A DNA stretch of 64,000 nucleotides from Actinoplanes sp. DH11 (lineage in GTDB: Bacteria; Actinomycetota; Actinomycetes; Mycobacteriales; Micromonosporaceae). Shown one piece after another: positions 8,446 through 17,337 of this stretch (position 1 is the stretch's first letter; every line of letters starts with the position of its first letter). The stretch spans positions 27,457 through 91,456 of the forward strand of contig NZ_JAHWGU010000035.1 in NCBI RefSeq assembly GCF_020873875.1, read 5' to 3'. The notes beneath the pieces were generated by a model. It did not search any database, was not told where the DNA came from, and saw only the letters and a program-made list of their open reading frames with translations. Made by a program: the position numbers and the translations under genes.

Positions 8446-8808
8446 TCAGCCGGGCCGATCGGCCCGGGCCTGCTTCGCCCGGGGTGTCGCCAGCAGGGCG
8501 AAGATCGCGAGCAGGGCGGCGACGAGCAGGCCTGCGCCGATCACGAAGCCGCGGTCCAGGCCGTCCGGGGCGAGGACGACGCCGGCGGCCGCCGCGGCCG
8601 CGGCGCCGGTGAGCATGGTCCAGCGGGCGGGGCGCGGGCGGCCGGACGCGGCCGTGACGGAGCCGAGCAGGCCCGAGACGCCGGCGATCAGGAACGGTCC
8701 GGCCAGGCCGGGGGCGCGGCGGCTCAGCAGGTCGGCGCCGACGCCGGTCATCAGGGTGAACACCACGACGGCGGCGGCGTATCGGGCCAGGCGCATCCGG
8801 TTTCCCAC
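8446..8808 (-). CDS. Small four-helix membrane protein
   Basis: A 120-residue protein with four hydrophobic spans: YAAAVVVFTLMTGVGADLL, GPFLIAGVSGLLGSVTAA, WTMLTGAAAAAAAGVVLAP and GFVIGAGLLVAALLAIFALL. The tail is short and basic (TPRAKQARADRPG). No motif points to a transport or enzymatic role. It diverges from the downstream hydrolase gene by 46 bp. Family not recognised; coding is supported by the clean alternation of spans and basic loops. Confidence 0.6.
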   Translation of the reverse strand: MGNRMRLARYAAAVVVFTLMTGVGADLLSRRAPGLAGPFLIAGVSGLLGSVTAASGRPRPARWTMLTGAAAAAAAGVVLAPDGLDRGFVIGAGLLVAALLAIFALLATPRAKQARADRPG

Positions 8809-8854
8809 GACGTCACCCTACGGCGGTCGTCTATTTTGATGATACGTTCGCACC

Positions 8855-9727
8855 ATGAAAACCGCTGAAGGCGTCAGCGCGTTCACCAGTACGGCCGGTC
8901 AGGAGCGGTTCGACACCGCCTACCGGGCGGCGCTCGCGCGGCTGCTGCCCGGCGGAACCGACCCCATCCGGGTGACCACGGGTTACGGCGAGGCCGTCGC
9001 CTACCGCGGCGGCGCCGCCACCGGGACGCCCGTGGTGCTGCTGCCCGGTGCCGGTGGGAACGCGCTGACCTGGTACCACTACGCCGAACGCCTCGGCCGG
9101 CGCCACCCGGTGATCGCCCTGGATCCGATCGGGGAGCCCGGCGCCGCCCGGCAGACCCGTCCGCTCAGCACCGAACGGGACGTCGTCACGTGCCTGGACG
9201 AGACCCTCGACGGCCTCGGCCTGGACGGCGCCCACTTGGTCGGCATGTCCTACGGCGGCTGGGCGGCGCTTCGCTACGACCAGGAGTTCCCCGGCCGCAC
9301 GGCCAGCCTCACCCTGCTCGACCCGGGCGGCTTCGGGGCGATCGGCGCGCGGTTCTGGATCTGGCTGCTCGCCGGCGGGCTCGCCGGTCTCAGCCCGGCA
9401 CCGGTGCGCCGCCGCCTGGCCGGGCTCGTCCGCAACGCCACGCTGCGCGACGACGAGCTGATGTCACTGTTCCCGCTGACCATGAAGTTCCGCCGCCGGT
9501 TGCCCGTACCGTCGCCGTTCTCGGACGCCGACCTGGCCGCGGTGAGCGTGCCCACGCTGGTTCTGCTCGGGGAGCGCAGCGCGCTCTACCCGGCCGCCGC
9601 GGTCGCGCGGCGGCTGCGCACGGCCATGCCGGCGGCGCGGGTGGAGCTGGTGCCCGGTGCGTCGCACGACCTGCCGGTGCACTCGCCGGAGCTGGTGGCC
9701 GATCGCATCGAGGCGTTCCTCGTCTGA
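8855..9727 (+). CDS. Alpha/beta-hydrolase
   Basis: A 290-residue hydrolase. It has the oxyanion-hole region VVLLPGAGGNALTWYHY, the nucleophile elbow GMSYGG (Ser), and a C-terminal catalytic His in VPGASHDLPVHSPE. The usual acid position after strand six reads LLGERSALYP, where Glu may replace the common Asp. The fold suits esterases or lipases acting on small molecules; the substrate cannot be told. Spacing to the next gene is 12 bp, so the two may be co-transcribed. Confidence 0.85.
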   Translation: MKTAEGVSAFTSTAGQERFDTAYRAALARLLPGGTDPIRVTTGYGEAVAYRGGAATGTPVVLLPGAGGNALTWYHYAERLGRRHPVIALDPIGEPGAARQTRPLSTERDVVTCLDETLDGLGLDGAHLVGMSYGGWAALRYDQEFPGRTASLTLLDPGGFGAIGARFWIWLLAGGLAGLSPAPVRRRLAGLVRNATLRDDELMSLFPLTMKFRRRLPVPSPFSDADLAAVSVPTLVLLGERSALYPAAAVARRLRTAMPAARVELVPGASHDLPVHSPELVADRIEAFLV

Positions 9728-9739
9728 GATGGTGGCCCG

Positions 9740-10405
9740 GTGTCCGCATTCGACGAACTGTTCGCTCAGCATGTCGCCACCGCCTACGGCCGCCAGCTCG
9801 CTCTCGCCGACCTGATCGGGGAGCGGGACTGGCAGCTGGATCTGACCGAGGGGGTCGCCACGTTCGGGGGCGAGCTGCGCTACCCGATCCAGCTCCTCGG
9901 AACCGAGAGTCACTCCACCGAGACCTGGCTGTGGGCCTGGGCGAACACCGGCAGCAACCTGCCCGCGCCCCTGGTGCATCTGAGCGAATGGATGCGGGAG
10001 TATGGGCGGCAAACGGGCGTGGCGGAGCTGACCGAGGCGTCGTTCCCGCTCGACCGGGCCGACGGCGCGCGGCTCGCCCTGATCGCTTCCGGACTTACCG
10101 GGCGGTGTTACTACCGGGGGCCGTACGACGGTGGTGCGGTCTTCTTCCACCTGGAGGGCCTGCCCCCGGAGGTCACCGCGCCGGTTTCGCCCGAACGGGC
10201 GTTCCTCGTGCTCGGACAGGTGATCCAGACGTTCCCGGTCGATCACCGGAGCGTGCTGCGGGCGTTCCTGCACCAGCAGGGCTGGTCGGTCGAGGAGAGC
10301 CCGGAGTTGGTCGTCGGCAGGCACCCGGGCGGCAGCGAGATGCGCGTCGACCTCGACGAGCAGGGCCGCATCAGCCGGGTCTCCGGCCAGGTCAAGCCGG
10401 GCTGA
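9740..10405 (+). CDS. DUF6882-family protein
   Basis: A 221-residue protein from a GTG at 9740. The central segment TWLWAWANTGSNLPAPL followed by LSEWMREYGRQTGVAELTEA is characteristic of actinobacterial DUF6882 proteins, whose function is unknown. There is no signal peptide or membrane span. The C-terminal third (FPVDHRSVLRAFLHQQGWSV, then VGRHPGGSEMRVDLDEQGRI) resembles a second small alpha/beta unit. It follows the hydrolase gene closely on the same strand. Confidence 0.75.
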   Translation: MSAFDELFAQHVATAYGRQLALADLIGERDWQLDLTEGVATFGGELRYPIQLLGTESHSTETWLWAWANTGSNLPAPLVHLSEWMREYGRQTGVAELTEASFPLDRADGARLALIASGLTGRCYYRGPYDGGAVFFHLEGLPPEVTAPVSPERAFLVLGQVIQTFPVDHRSVLRAFLHQQGWSVEESPELVVGRHPGGSEMRVDLDEQGRISRVSGQVKPG

Positions 10406-10481
10406 CCGCACTACGCCGCCCCGCGCTGCCCCCGCGCTGCCCCGCGTCGCGCCCGGCAGGGAGCGGAGCGCTGAGCCCGGG

Positions 10482-11159
10482 TCAGTGCACCTGGCCGGCC
10501 CATCGCTCGGCGTCGTCGCGGGGGTGGTAACCGATCGCCGCACCGCCGGTGGCGGGCCACCAGCGGCGGGTGTTGGCGGAGACACCCCAGACGAGGTGGT
10601 AGCCGTCGGCGGTGAGGGCGGCCGCGACCAGCCGGGCGGCGTCGCCGGGGGAGAGCCAGACCGACAGGTCGCGGACGTCGGCGGGGCGGTCCAGGCAGTG
10701 GCCGATGCGCAGGCACACCACGTGCAGGCCGTGCACGTCGTGGTAGAGCCGGCCCAGTGACTCGACGGCGGCCTTGCTCCAGCCGTAGAACGAGTCCGGC
10801 CGCGGTGGTGCGTCGTCGGGCAGGCCGTGCTGGTCGTGGCGGCCGGTCGCGTGGTTGCTGGAGGCGATGACGACGCGCGGGACACCGGCTTTCGCGGCGG
10901 CTCGCAGGACGTGTTCGGTTCCCCGTACGTTCGTGTCCAGAACGGCCTCGAACGACGCCTCCCGGGGGATGCCGCCCAGATGGACCACCGCGCTGGCGCC
11001 GCGCATCCGCCGTTCGACCGCGGCTGCGTCGGTGAGGTCCAGCGCCTCGATGCCGGGCGACGGCTCGAGGTCGGTGAGCAGCCAGGGGATCTCCGGCAGC
11101 CGGGGGTGCAGCATCCGCCCGATGCGCCCTGCGGCGCCGGTCATCAGCACGAAGCTCAT
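10482..11159 (-). CDS. Uronate-dehydrogenase-like NAD-dependent epimerase/dehydratase
   Basis: A 225-residue extended-SDR protein. The NAD site is LMTGAAGRIGRML at the N-terminus. VVHLGGIPREASFEAVLDTN, VIASSNHATGRHD, the catalytic YGWSK and CLRIGHC follow. The GGIP, SSNH and RIG-x-C signatures are those of uronate dehydrogenases, which oxidise glucuronate or galacturonate to the aldaro-lactone. At 225 residues it is somewhat shorter than the usual 260-270. The family is clear, the exact substrate is inferred. It converges on the DUF6882 gene. Confidence 0.85.
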   Translation of the reverse strand: MSFVLMTGAAGRIGRMLHPRLPEIPWLLTDLEPSPGIEALDLTDAAAVERRMRGASAVVHLGGIPREASFEAVLDTNVRGTEHVLRAAAKAGVPRVVIASSNHATGRHDQHGLPDDAPPRPDSFYGWSKAAVESLGRLYHDVHGLHVVCLRIGHCLDRPADVRDLSVWLSPGDAARLVAAALTADGYHLVWGVSANTRRWWPATGGAAIGYHPRDDAERWAGQVH

Positions 11160-11228
11160 GCCGCCCGGATGCCCGCCTCCGCTGATCTCATGCGGACGAA
11201 GCCGACCTCAGCCGGGAAGGACCCGGCC

Positions 11229-11666
11229 TCAGCTGGGGAGGATCGCGATCTCGCTGTAGAAGTGGTTGATCTTCCGGACGGCGGCCTCGAAGGAATCGAG
11301 ATCCATCGGCTTGGAGACGTACGCGTTCGCGTGCTCCGCGTAACTCGCGGTGATGTCCGGCCCGGCCGTGGACGTGGTCAGCACGACGATCGGGATGCTC
11401 TTGAGGCTTTCGTCCCGCTTGATCTCGGCGAGCACCTCGTGCCCGCTCATCCGCGGCATGTTCAGGTCGAGCAGCACCAGGTCCGGCCGCGGCTCGTCGG
11501 CGTAGCGGCCGATCCGGCGCAGGTAGTCGAGCGCCTCCCGGCCGTCCTCGACCGAGTGCACCACCGGTGGCTCGGGGACGCTCAGCAGAGCCTCCTCGAT
11601 CATCAGGGTGTCCGCCGCGTCGTCGTCGACGACCAGCACGTGCTGTAACCGCGTGACACCCGACAT
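11229..11666 (-). CDS. Single-domain response regulator (Rcp1-like)
   Basis: A 145-residue receiver domain without an output domain. The acidic pocket is VLVVDDDAADTLMIEEAL, the phospho-acceptor Asp lies in DLVLLDLNMPRMSG, the switch Thr in IVVLTTSTAG, and the conserved Lys in AYVSKPMD. Proteins of this type take phosphate from phytochrome-like or hybrid histidine kinases and signal by protein contact. No kinase gene is adjacent. The ATG at 11666 is followed by MSGVTRLQHVLVVDDD; a GGGGGC stretch precedes it. It diverges from the MoxR-DUF58 operon. Confidence 0.9.
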   Translation of the reverse strand: MSGVTRLQHVLVVDDDAADTLMIEEALLSVPEPPVVHSVEDGREALDYLRRIGRYADEPRPDLVLLDLNMPRMSGHEVLAEIKRDESLKSIPIVVLTTSTAGPDITASYAEHANAYVSKPMDLDSFEAAVRKINHFYSEIAILPS

Positions 11667-11734
11667 CGTTGCCCCCAAGTTTCTGTGCTTGGTGGCAAAC
11701 AATACGGCAGCGTGATCACCTAGGATTGCCCGCC

Positions 11735-12601
11735 ATGCGGGATGGGGCAGTGGCGTCGGGTTCCACGGTGCCTGCCGTCGTCCCGATGCGGCCGATGACG
11801 GCCGGCGAACTCCTCGACGCCGGGGCGGCCCTGCTGCGCCAGCGGGCCCTGCCACTGTTCGCCCTGGCCGCCCCGCTGGCCGCCGGGGAGCAGCTGATCC
11901 TGGCCCGGTTGCGCGACGGCGCCGGCGTGAGCGCGCCCACCTATCTGCCGGATTTCGGGAACCTGTCCGGCTGGTGGGCGGTCGCCGCGATCGGCTTCGG
12001 CCTGGAGACGGTGATCCTGGTGCTGCTCGGCGGGTACGCCGGAGCGGCCGCCGCCCCCGCCCTGCTCGGCCGCCACGTTCGCCACCGCACGCTCTGGTCG
12101 CGGACCCGGCCGCTCCCGCTGGCAGCCTTGGCCGCCGTCGCCGGGGTGCTCGCCGCCGTCGCCGCGTACTGCGGGTTCGTGCCCTGGCTCATCCTCTACG
12201 GGCTCATCGGCCTGGCCGCGCCGCTGCTCACCCTGAACCGGGCACCCGGCCCGATCGCCGCGCTGGGCCGTTCGGTGCGGGTCTCGGCGCGCAGCGGGTT
12301 GCGGCCGGCGCTGATCCGCCTGCTCGGGTACGCCACCTGGTTCCTGGTGCGGTTCGCGTTCGGCACCGCCTGGGTGGCGGCGGCGTCGCAGATCGGGGTC
12401 TCGCTGCGGCCGGAGCTGCTGGCGTGGGTGGTGCCGGTCGCCTGGGCGCTGGCGAATACGGTTGCCTACGCGGCGCTGGCCTGTCTGGACGCGGTGCTGC
12501 TGCTGGAGGTGCGGATCCGGACCGAGGGGCTGGACATCGAGATCGGGCAGGCGCGGGCGCGCGGCGAGGACGGATCGGCCGTGCTGGTGGACGCGGCATG
12601 A
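11735..12601 (+). CDS. Multi-pass membrane protein, first gene of the MoxR-DUF58 operon
   Basis: A 288-residue membrane protein with an N-terminal MTAGELLDAGAALLRQRALPLF segment and about six spans, such as GWWAVAAIGFGLETVILVLLGG, PLAALAAVAGVLAAVAAYCGF and VPVAWALANTVAYAALACLDAVLL. The motif LTLNRAPGPIAALGRSVRVSA between spans and the terminal LLEVRIRTEGLDIEI are typical of membrane proteins that precede DUF4129 genes in actinobacteria. Its TGA overlaps the ATG of the next gene, so translation is coupled. Specific function unknown. Confidence 0.75.
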   Translation: MRDGAVASGSTVPAVVPMRPMTAGELLDAGAALLRQRALPLFALAAPLAAGEQLILARLRDGAGVSAPTYLPDFGNLSGWWAVAAIGFGLETVILVLLGGYAGAAAAPALLGRHVRHRTLWSRTRPLPLAALAAVAGVLAAVAAYCGFVPWLILYGLIGLAAPLLTLNRAPGPIAALGRSVRVSARSGLRPALIRLLGYATWFLVRFAFGTAWVAAASQIGVSLRPELLAWVVPVAWALANTVAYAALACLDAVLLLEVRIRTEGLDIEIGQARARGEDGSAVLVDAA

Positions 12602-13149
12602 CGCGGGCGTACGACGAGTGGGTCGCGAACCTCTTCGACGTGGTGCCGGGCCGGGTCGTGCTGCTGACCCTGTTCCTCGTCACGCTGGCGGTGTCCGTCC
12701 TCTGGCACCGGTACCCGGCATGGGTGCCGCGGCACTGGCCACGATGGCGCACGCCGTCCTTCCGCCGTCCCCGGGCACCCCGGTTCCGGTCGGCTCCCCA
12801 GGACGCCCAGCAGGCCCCCGCGCCGAGGCGCGGGGCCCGGCCGGCGCCCGCCGACGCCGACGCCCTGGCCGCCGGCGGCCACTACGACGAGGCCATCCGG
12901 CAACGTCTGCGCGACACCGTCCGTGACCTCACCCGGGCCGGCCTGATCGCGCCGCAACCCGGGACGACGGCCGCCGAACTGGCCCTGGTCGCCGCCGGCA
13001 ACCAGCCGGCGATCGCCCCCGCACTGGACGCCGCGACCACGCTGTTCTCCGAGGTCTGGTACGGCGAGCAGCCCGCCGGCCCGGAGCAGGACGCCCGGAT
13101 GCGGCGGCTCACCGACGAGGTACGCACCGCCGTGGGCGGACTGCGGTGA
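12598..13149 (+). CDS. DUF4129-domain membrane-anchored protein
   Basis: A 183-residue protein: a short N-terminus, one membrane span (VVLLTLFLVTLAVSVLW), a basic Pro/Arg-rich linker, then the helical DUF4129 domain (AADADALAAGGHYDEAIRQRL-like, PGTTAAELALVAAG, FSEVWYGEQPAGPEQD). DUF4129 proteins are found fused to or beside transglutaminase, MoxR and DUF58 proteins and are thought to work at the membrane. The start at 12598 overlaps the preceding stop by ATGA; its own stop overlaps the next GTG. Confidence 0.82.
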   Translation: MTRAYDEWVANLFDVVPGRVVLLTLFLVTLAVSVLWHRYPAWVPRHWPRWRTPSFRRPRAPRFRSAPQDAQQAPAPRRGARPAPADADALAAGGHYDEAIRQRLRDTVRDLTRAGLIAPQPGTTAAELALVAAGNQPAIAPALDAATTLFSEVWYGEQPAGPEQDARMRRLTDEVRTAVGGLR

Positions 13150-14432
13150 AGCGCCGGATGCGGGTGATCCTGCCGTTCACCGCGATGGCCGTCCTGATCG
13201 GCGGCACGCTGCTCGCGCACGCCGTGGAACAGCCGGACCCGGGCGACGCCGCGTACCTCGACCCGGCCTCGGAGCGGGACATCGGCGGCGGGCGGCTGGC
13301 TGCCGCGCTCCGCGCCCGCGGCACCACGGTGGAGACGGCGGCCACCACCGGGGAGGCGATCGAGCGGGTACGCGAACGCGCCGGCACCACCCTGTTCATC
13401 CCGGTGCCGTCCTTCGTCGACCTGCGTCGGCTGAGCCTGACCGGGTTCCCGGCCGGTACCCGCCTGGTGCTCGTCGCCGCCGAGCGCCGCGACCTGGACC
13501 AGACCGCCTGGCCGGTCCGGCACGCCGGGACCCGCTGGGCCGCCCGGGCCGTCGGCGCCGACTGCGCCCTGCCGCTGCTGCCCGGCCCGGCCGCCGTGCA
13601 GCGCCAGGAGTACGCCTCCGACGAGCACACCGTCTGCTACCACGGCGGTCTGGTGTCCTTCGACGACGGCGAGGCCACGGTGGTCCTGGTCGGCGCCGCC
13701 GACCCGTTCCGCAACGACCGGATCACCGAGCATGCCAACGAGGCGTTCGCGACCGCGATGCTCGGCGGCGGCCGGGTGGTCTGGCTCGACCTGCACGAGT
13801 GGGATGACAGCGTCCCGGCGGACGAGGAGGAGTCGTCGGCGACGCCGTCGGCCGAGCCCAGCGACGGGGAGTCGCTGCCCGAGCTGCCGCCCCCGCCCGG
13901 CGCTGGCGGCGAAGGGGCCCCCGACCAGGCCCAGGCCCCGGAACCCGAGGACCCGCCGCTCACCGACGCGTTCCCGCCGTCGTTCTGGGCGACCCTGCTG
14001 CTCGCCGCGATCGCGCTGCTCGCGCTCGCCGCGGCCGGGGCGCGCCGGCTCGGCACCCCGGTCGCCGAGCCGCTGCCGTCCCGGGTGCCGGCACACGAGA
14101 CGATGCTCGGTCACGCCCGCCTCTACCAGCGCGCCCGGGCCCGCGGCCCGTCCCTGGACGTGCTGCGGTCCACCGCGCGGCGCCGGTTGGCCGCGCACCT
14201 CGGGTTGCCGCCGGACGCGAGCAGCACCGAACTGGCCGGCCACGCGGGGCTGCCGCCGGAACGGGTCCGCGCCGTGCTCGACGGCGGTGTGCCGCAGACC
14301 GACGCCGACCTCGTGGCGGCCGCCCGCAACGTCCAGAACCTGGTGCGTGACGTCACGCGCCGGGCCGGTGCCGGCCCGGCGACATCGGGCCGACCGCCGA
14401 CATCGCAAGGCCGAGAAGGAGAACCGTCGTGA
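13146..14432 (+). CDS. DUF4350-domain membrane protein
   Basis: A 428-residue protein from a GTG that overlaps the previous stop. An N-terminal anchor (ILPFTAMAVLIGGTLLAHAV) is followed by an extracytoplasmic alpha/beta region with DIGGGRLAAALRARGTTVE and TLFIPVPSFVDLRRL, typical of DUF4350. Then come an acidic, Pro-rich stretch (about residues 225-275), a second membrane span (FWATLLLAAIALLALAAAGA) and a cytoplasmic helical tail. DUF4350 proteins recur between DUF4129 and MoxR genes in actinobacteria; the biochemical role is not known to me. Confidence 0.8.
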   Translation: MKRRMRVILPFTAMAVLIGGTLLAHAVEQPDPGDAAYLDPASERDIGGGRLAAALRARGTTVETAATTGEAIERVRERAGTTLFIPVPSFVDLRRLSLTGFPAGTRLVLVAAERRDLDQTAWPVRHAGTRWAARAVGADCALPLLPGPAAVQRQEYASDEHTVCYHGGLVSFDDGEATVVLVGAADPFRNDRITEHANEAFATAMLGGGRVVWLDLHEWDDSVPADEEESSATPSAEPSDGESLPELPPPPGAGGEGAPDQAQAPEPEDPPLTDAFPPSFWATLLLAAIALLALAAAGARRLGTPVAEPLPSRVPAHETMLGHARLYQRARARGPSLDVLRSTARRRLAAHLGLPPDASSTELAGHAGLPPERVRAVLDGGVPQTDADLVAAARNVQNLVRDVTRRAGAGPATSGRPPTSQGREGEPS

Positions 14433-15391
14433 CCGCCGAGAACGAGCAGGCCCGTGCAGCGCTGACCCGGTTGCGCACCGAGGTCGGCAAGGCCGTCGTC
14501 GGGCAGGAACAGGTCGTCGGCGGCGTCGTGCTGGCGTTGCTCTGCGGTGGGCACGTGCTGCTCGAAGGCGTACCCGGCGTCGCCAAGACCCTGCTCGTCC
14601 GCGCGGTCGCCGCGGCGTTGAGCCTGGACACCAAGCGCGTCCAGTTCACCCCCGACCTGATGCCGGGCGACGTCACCGGGTCGCTCGTGTACGACGCGCG
14701 CAGCTCCGCCTTCAACTTCCGGGCCGGGCCGGTCTTCACCAACCTGCTGCTCGCCGACGAGATCAACCGGACGCCGCCGAAGACGCAGGCCGCACTGCTC
14801 GAGGCGATGGAGGAACGGCAGGTAAGCGTCGACGGCAGCCCGCGGCCGCTGCCGCAGCCGTTCCTGGTCGCGGCGACCCAGAACCCCATCGAGTACGAGG
14901 GCACCTACCCGCTGCCGGAGGCCCAGCTCGACCGGTTCCTGCTCAAGCTGTCGGTGCCGCTGCCGGAACGCGACGACGAGATCGACGTGCTGCGCGCGCA
15001 CCACCGCGGCTTCGACCCCCGTGACCTGAAGGCCGCCGGCGTCACACCGGTCGCCGGTCCGGCGGAGCTGGCGGCCGGCCGCGCTGCCGTCCGGCAGGTG
15101 TCGGTCGCCGACCCGGTCCTCGCGTACATCGTGGACCTGTGCCGCGCCACCCGGCAGATGCCCGCCCTGGAACTCGGGGCCTCACCCCGCGGCGCGACGG
15201 CGCTGCTCGCGATCGCCAAGGCACACGCCTGGCTCGGCGGGCGCGACTACGTGGTCCCCGACGACGTGAAGGCGTACGCCGTGCCCGCGCTGCGCCACCG
15301 GGTACGCCTGCGGGCCGACGCCGAACTCGACGGCGTCACCGTGCCCGCCGTGCTGGCCGGGGTGCTCGCCGCGGTACCCGCCCCCCGCTGA
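14429..15391 (+). CDS. MoxR-family AAA+ ATPase
   Basis: A 320-residue AAA+ ATPase. The Walker A region is LLEGVPGVAKTLLVRAVA (MoxR proteins have this G-V-P-G-x-x-K-T form), Walker B is NLLLADEINRTPPKTQAALL, and the sensor region FLVAATQNPIEYEGTYPLPE is diagnostic. MoxR proteins act as chaperone-like ATPases that activate or assemble partners carrying von Willebrand A or DUF58 domains. The gene is translationally coupled on both sides (GTGA upstream, TGATG downstream), so it should be made together with the DUF58 partner. Confidence 0.93.
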   Translation: MTAENEQARAALTRLRTEVGKAVVGQEQVVGGVVLALLCGGHVLLEGVPGVAKTLLVRAVAAALSLDTKRVQFTPDLMPGDVTGSLVYDARSSAFNFRAGPVFTNLLLADEINRTPPKTQAALLEAMEERQVSVDGSPRPLPQPFLVAATQNPIEYEGTYPLPEAQLDRFLLKLSVPLPERDDEIDVLRAHHRGFDPRDLKAAGVTPVAGPAELAAGRAAVRQVSVADPVLAYIVDLCRATRQMPALELGASPRGATALLAIAKAHAWLGGRDYVVPDDVKAYAVPALRHRVRLRADAELDGVTVPAVLAGVLAAVPAPR

Positions 15392-16695
15392 TGGTCACCC
15401 GCCGTTTCGCCGGGATCCTCGCCGTCGGCCTGCCGCTGCCCGCGCTGCTGCCGGCACCCTGGATCGGCCTGCTGGTCGTGGCCGGTTTCGCGGTCGCGGT
15501 CGCCCTGCTCGACCTCGCCGTGGCCGGGCCGCTGAAAGGTCTGCGGCTGCGGCGCGACGGCGACCGGACGGTGTGGCTCGGCAACACCGCGACGGTCACC
15601 CTCACCGTCACGAACACCGCCCGCCGGCCGGTGAACCTGCAGCTGCGGGACAGCTGGGTGCCCTCCGCGGGGGCACGACCGGCCCGGCACGACGTGCTGG
15701 TCCCCGGTGGGGAGCAGCGGGAACTGCCGACCATGCTCGATCCGGTGCGGCACGGGGACCGACCGGCGGTGCGCGTCACGCTGCGGTCCACGGGGCCGTT
15801 CGGGGTGGCGTACCGCCAGCGCAGCCGCCGCTGGAACCAGCGGATCTCCCCGCCGTGGACGCTGCGGGTGCTGCCGCACTTCCCGTCCCGCCGGATCCTG
15901 CCGGAGAAGCTGGCGCGGATGCGCGTCATCGAAGGCTCGACGGTCACCCGCGGCCGCGGGCACGGCACCGAGTTCGACGTGCTGCGGGAGTACGTGATCG
16001 GCGACGACGTGCGATCCATCGACTGGCGGGCCAGCGCGCGCAACAACGACGTGATGGTCCGGACCTGGCGCCCCGAACGCGACCGGCGGGTCGTCTGCGT
16101 CCTCGACACCGGCCGCACCTCCGCCGCCCGGGTCGGCGACGCGCCCCGGCTGGACGCGGCCATCGACGCCGCACTGCTGCTCTCGGTGCTCGCCCACCGC
16201 GCCGACGACCGGGTCGACCTGCTCGCCCTCGACGCCGAGGTGCGGGCCCGGGTGACCGGCTCACGGATCGACCGCCTGATCGACGCGATGGCGTCACTGT
16301 CGCCGGAGGCCACCGAGACCGACTGGTCGCGGCTCGCCTCGGCCGTCCTGCGGCGTGATCAGAAACGGTCCCTGCTGGTGATCTTCACGGCGCTGGAGCC
16401 GGCCCCGATCGTCGAGGGCCTGCTGCCCCTGCTGCCCCGCCTGACGGCACGCCACCAGGTCGTCGTCGCCGGGGTCCGCGACCCGGAGGTCACCCGGCTG
16501 GCCGAACTGCCGCCGTCGGCCGGCGCCGCCGACGTGCACACGGCGGCTTCCGCCCAGCGGGTGCTGCGCGAACGCGACCGGGTGCGCGAGGTGCTGACCC
16601 GGTTCGGCGCCCACGTGGTCGACGCCGACGCGGACACGTTCGCCGGCCAGGTCGCCGACACCTACCTGCTGCTGAAAGCCACCGGCCGCCTCTAG
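15391..16695 (+). CDS. DUF58-domain (vWA-like) membrane protein, MoxR partner
   Basis: A 434-residue protein. Two membrane spans at the N-terminus (FAGILAVGLPLPALLPAPW and IGLLVVAGFAVAVALLDLAV) are followed by a beta-sandwich region (TVTLTVTNTARRPVNLQL) and the DUF58 core GTEFDVLREYVIGDDVRSID, continuing to WRASARNNDVMVRTWRPE. The vWA-like part carries VVCVLDTGRTS in place of a full DxSxS metal site. The ATG overlaps the MoxR stop by one base. In characterised systems MoxR acts on such vWA partners; here it likely ends the operon, since the next gene starts 85 bp on. Confidence 0.9.
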   Translation: MVTRRFAGILAVGLPLPALLPAPWIGLLVVAGFAVAVALLDLAVAGPLKGLRLRRDGDRTVWLGNTATVTLTVTNTARRPVNLQLRDSWVPSAGARPARHDVLVPGGEQRELPTMLDPVRHGDRPAVRVTLRSTGPFGVAYRQRSRRWNQRISPPWTLRVLPHFPSRRILPEKLARMRVIEGSTVTRGRGHGTEFDVLREYVIGDDVRSIDWRASARNNDVMVRTWRPERDRRVVCVLDTGRTSAARVGDAPRLDAAIDAALLLSVLAHRADDRVDLLALDAEVRARVTGSRIDRLIDAMASLSPEATETDWSRLASAVLRRDQKRSLLVIFTALEPAPIVEGLLPLLPRLTARHQVVVAGVRDPEVTRLAELPPSAGAADVHTAASAQRVLRERDRVREVLTRFGAHVVDADADTFAGQVADTYLLLKATGRL

Positions 16696-16780
16696 CAGTG
16701 TTCATTGGGGACAGGAACTGGCCGGAACGGCGGCTACCTTCGGCGGTGACACACTTCCGGTCGCAGAGGAGTCACCCGAT

Positions 16781-17269
16781 ATGTCTGTCAAGGCGATCCC
16801 CGAGGGCTACACGACCGTCACGCCGTGGATCATCTCCCGCGACACGGCCGCGGTCATCGACTACCTTCGCGAGGCGTTCGGCGCCGCGGAACTGGGCCGG
16901 GTGACCGACGCCCGCGGCCGGATCGGGCACGCGGAGGTCCGGATCGGCGACGCGATCGTGATGCTCTTCGACGGCGACCCGAGCTGGCCCGCGACCCCCG
17001 CGTTCCTGCGGCTGTACGTCGACGACGCGCACGCCGTGCAGCGGCAGGCGGTCGACGCGGGCGGCGTCGCCATCTCGGAGGTCACCCATCTGGCGTTCGG
17101 CGACCTGGTCGGCAGGGTGCGCGATCCGTTCGGCAACGTGTGGTGGATCCAGACCCACATCGAGGACGTGACGGCCGAGGAAATGACGCGACGGTTCAGC
17201 GATCCCAGGTTCACCGCGGCGATGGAGTACATGCAGCGCCCCGAGACCGAGATCTTCCCCCGGAGCTGA
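16781..17269 (+). CDS. VOC-superfamily (PhnB-like) protein
   Basis: A 162-residue glyoxalase/bleomycin-resistance-fold protein. The opening TVTPWIISRDTAAVIDYLREAFGA and the closing VRDPFGNVWWIQTH are PhnB/YdcG-like, with the paired beta-alpha-beta-beta-beta units in between (AEVRIGDAIVMLFDG, FLRLYVDDAHAVQRQAVDAGG). Such proteins may bind metal and small ligands; the specific reaction is unknown. GAGGAG about 10 nt upstream supports the ATG at 16781. The neighbour downstream is a dehalogenase-like hydrolase. Confidence 0.85.
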   Translation: MSVKAIPEGYTTVTPWIISRDTAAVIDYLREAFGAAELGRVTDARGRIGHAEVRIGDAIVMLFDGDPSWPATPAFLRLYVDDAHAVQRQAVDAGGVAISEVTHLAFGDLVGRVRDPFGNVWWIQTHIEDVTAEEMTRRFSDPRFTAAMEYMQRPETEIFPRS

Positions 17270-17337
17270 CCGATCGGCGCCGATCGTGTCGCGCGCTGCG
17301 ACGTGCCGCGACCGGTGCGGTGTCCGACAATGAGTTG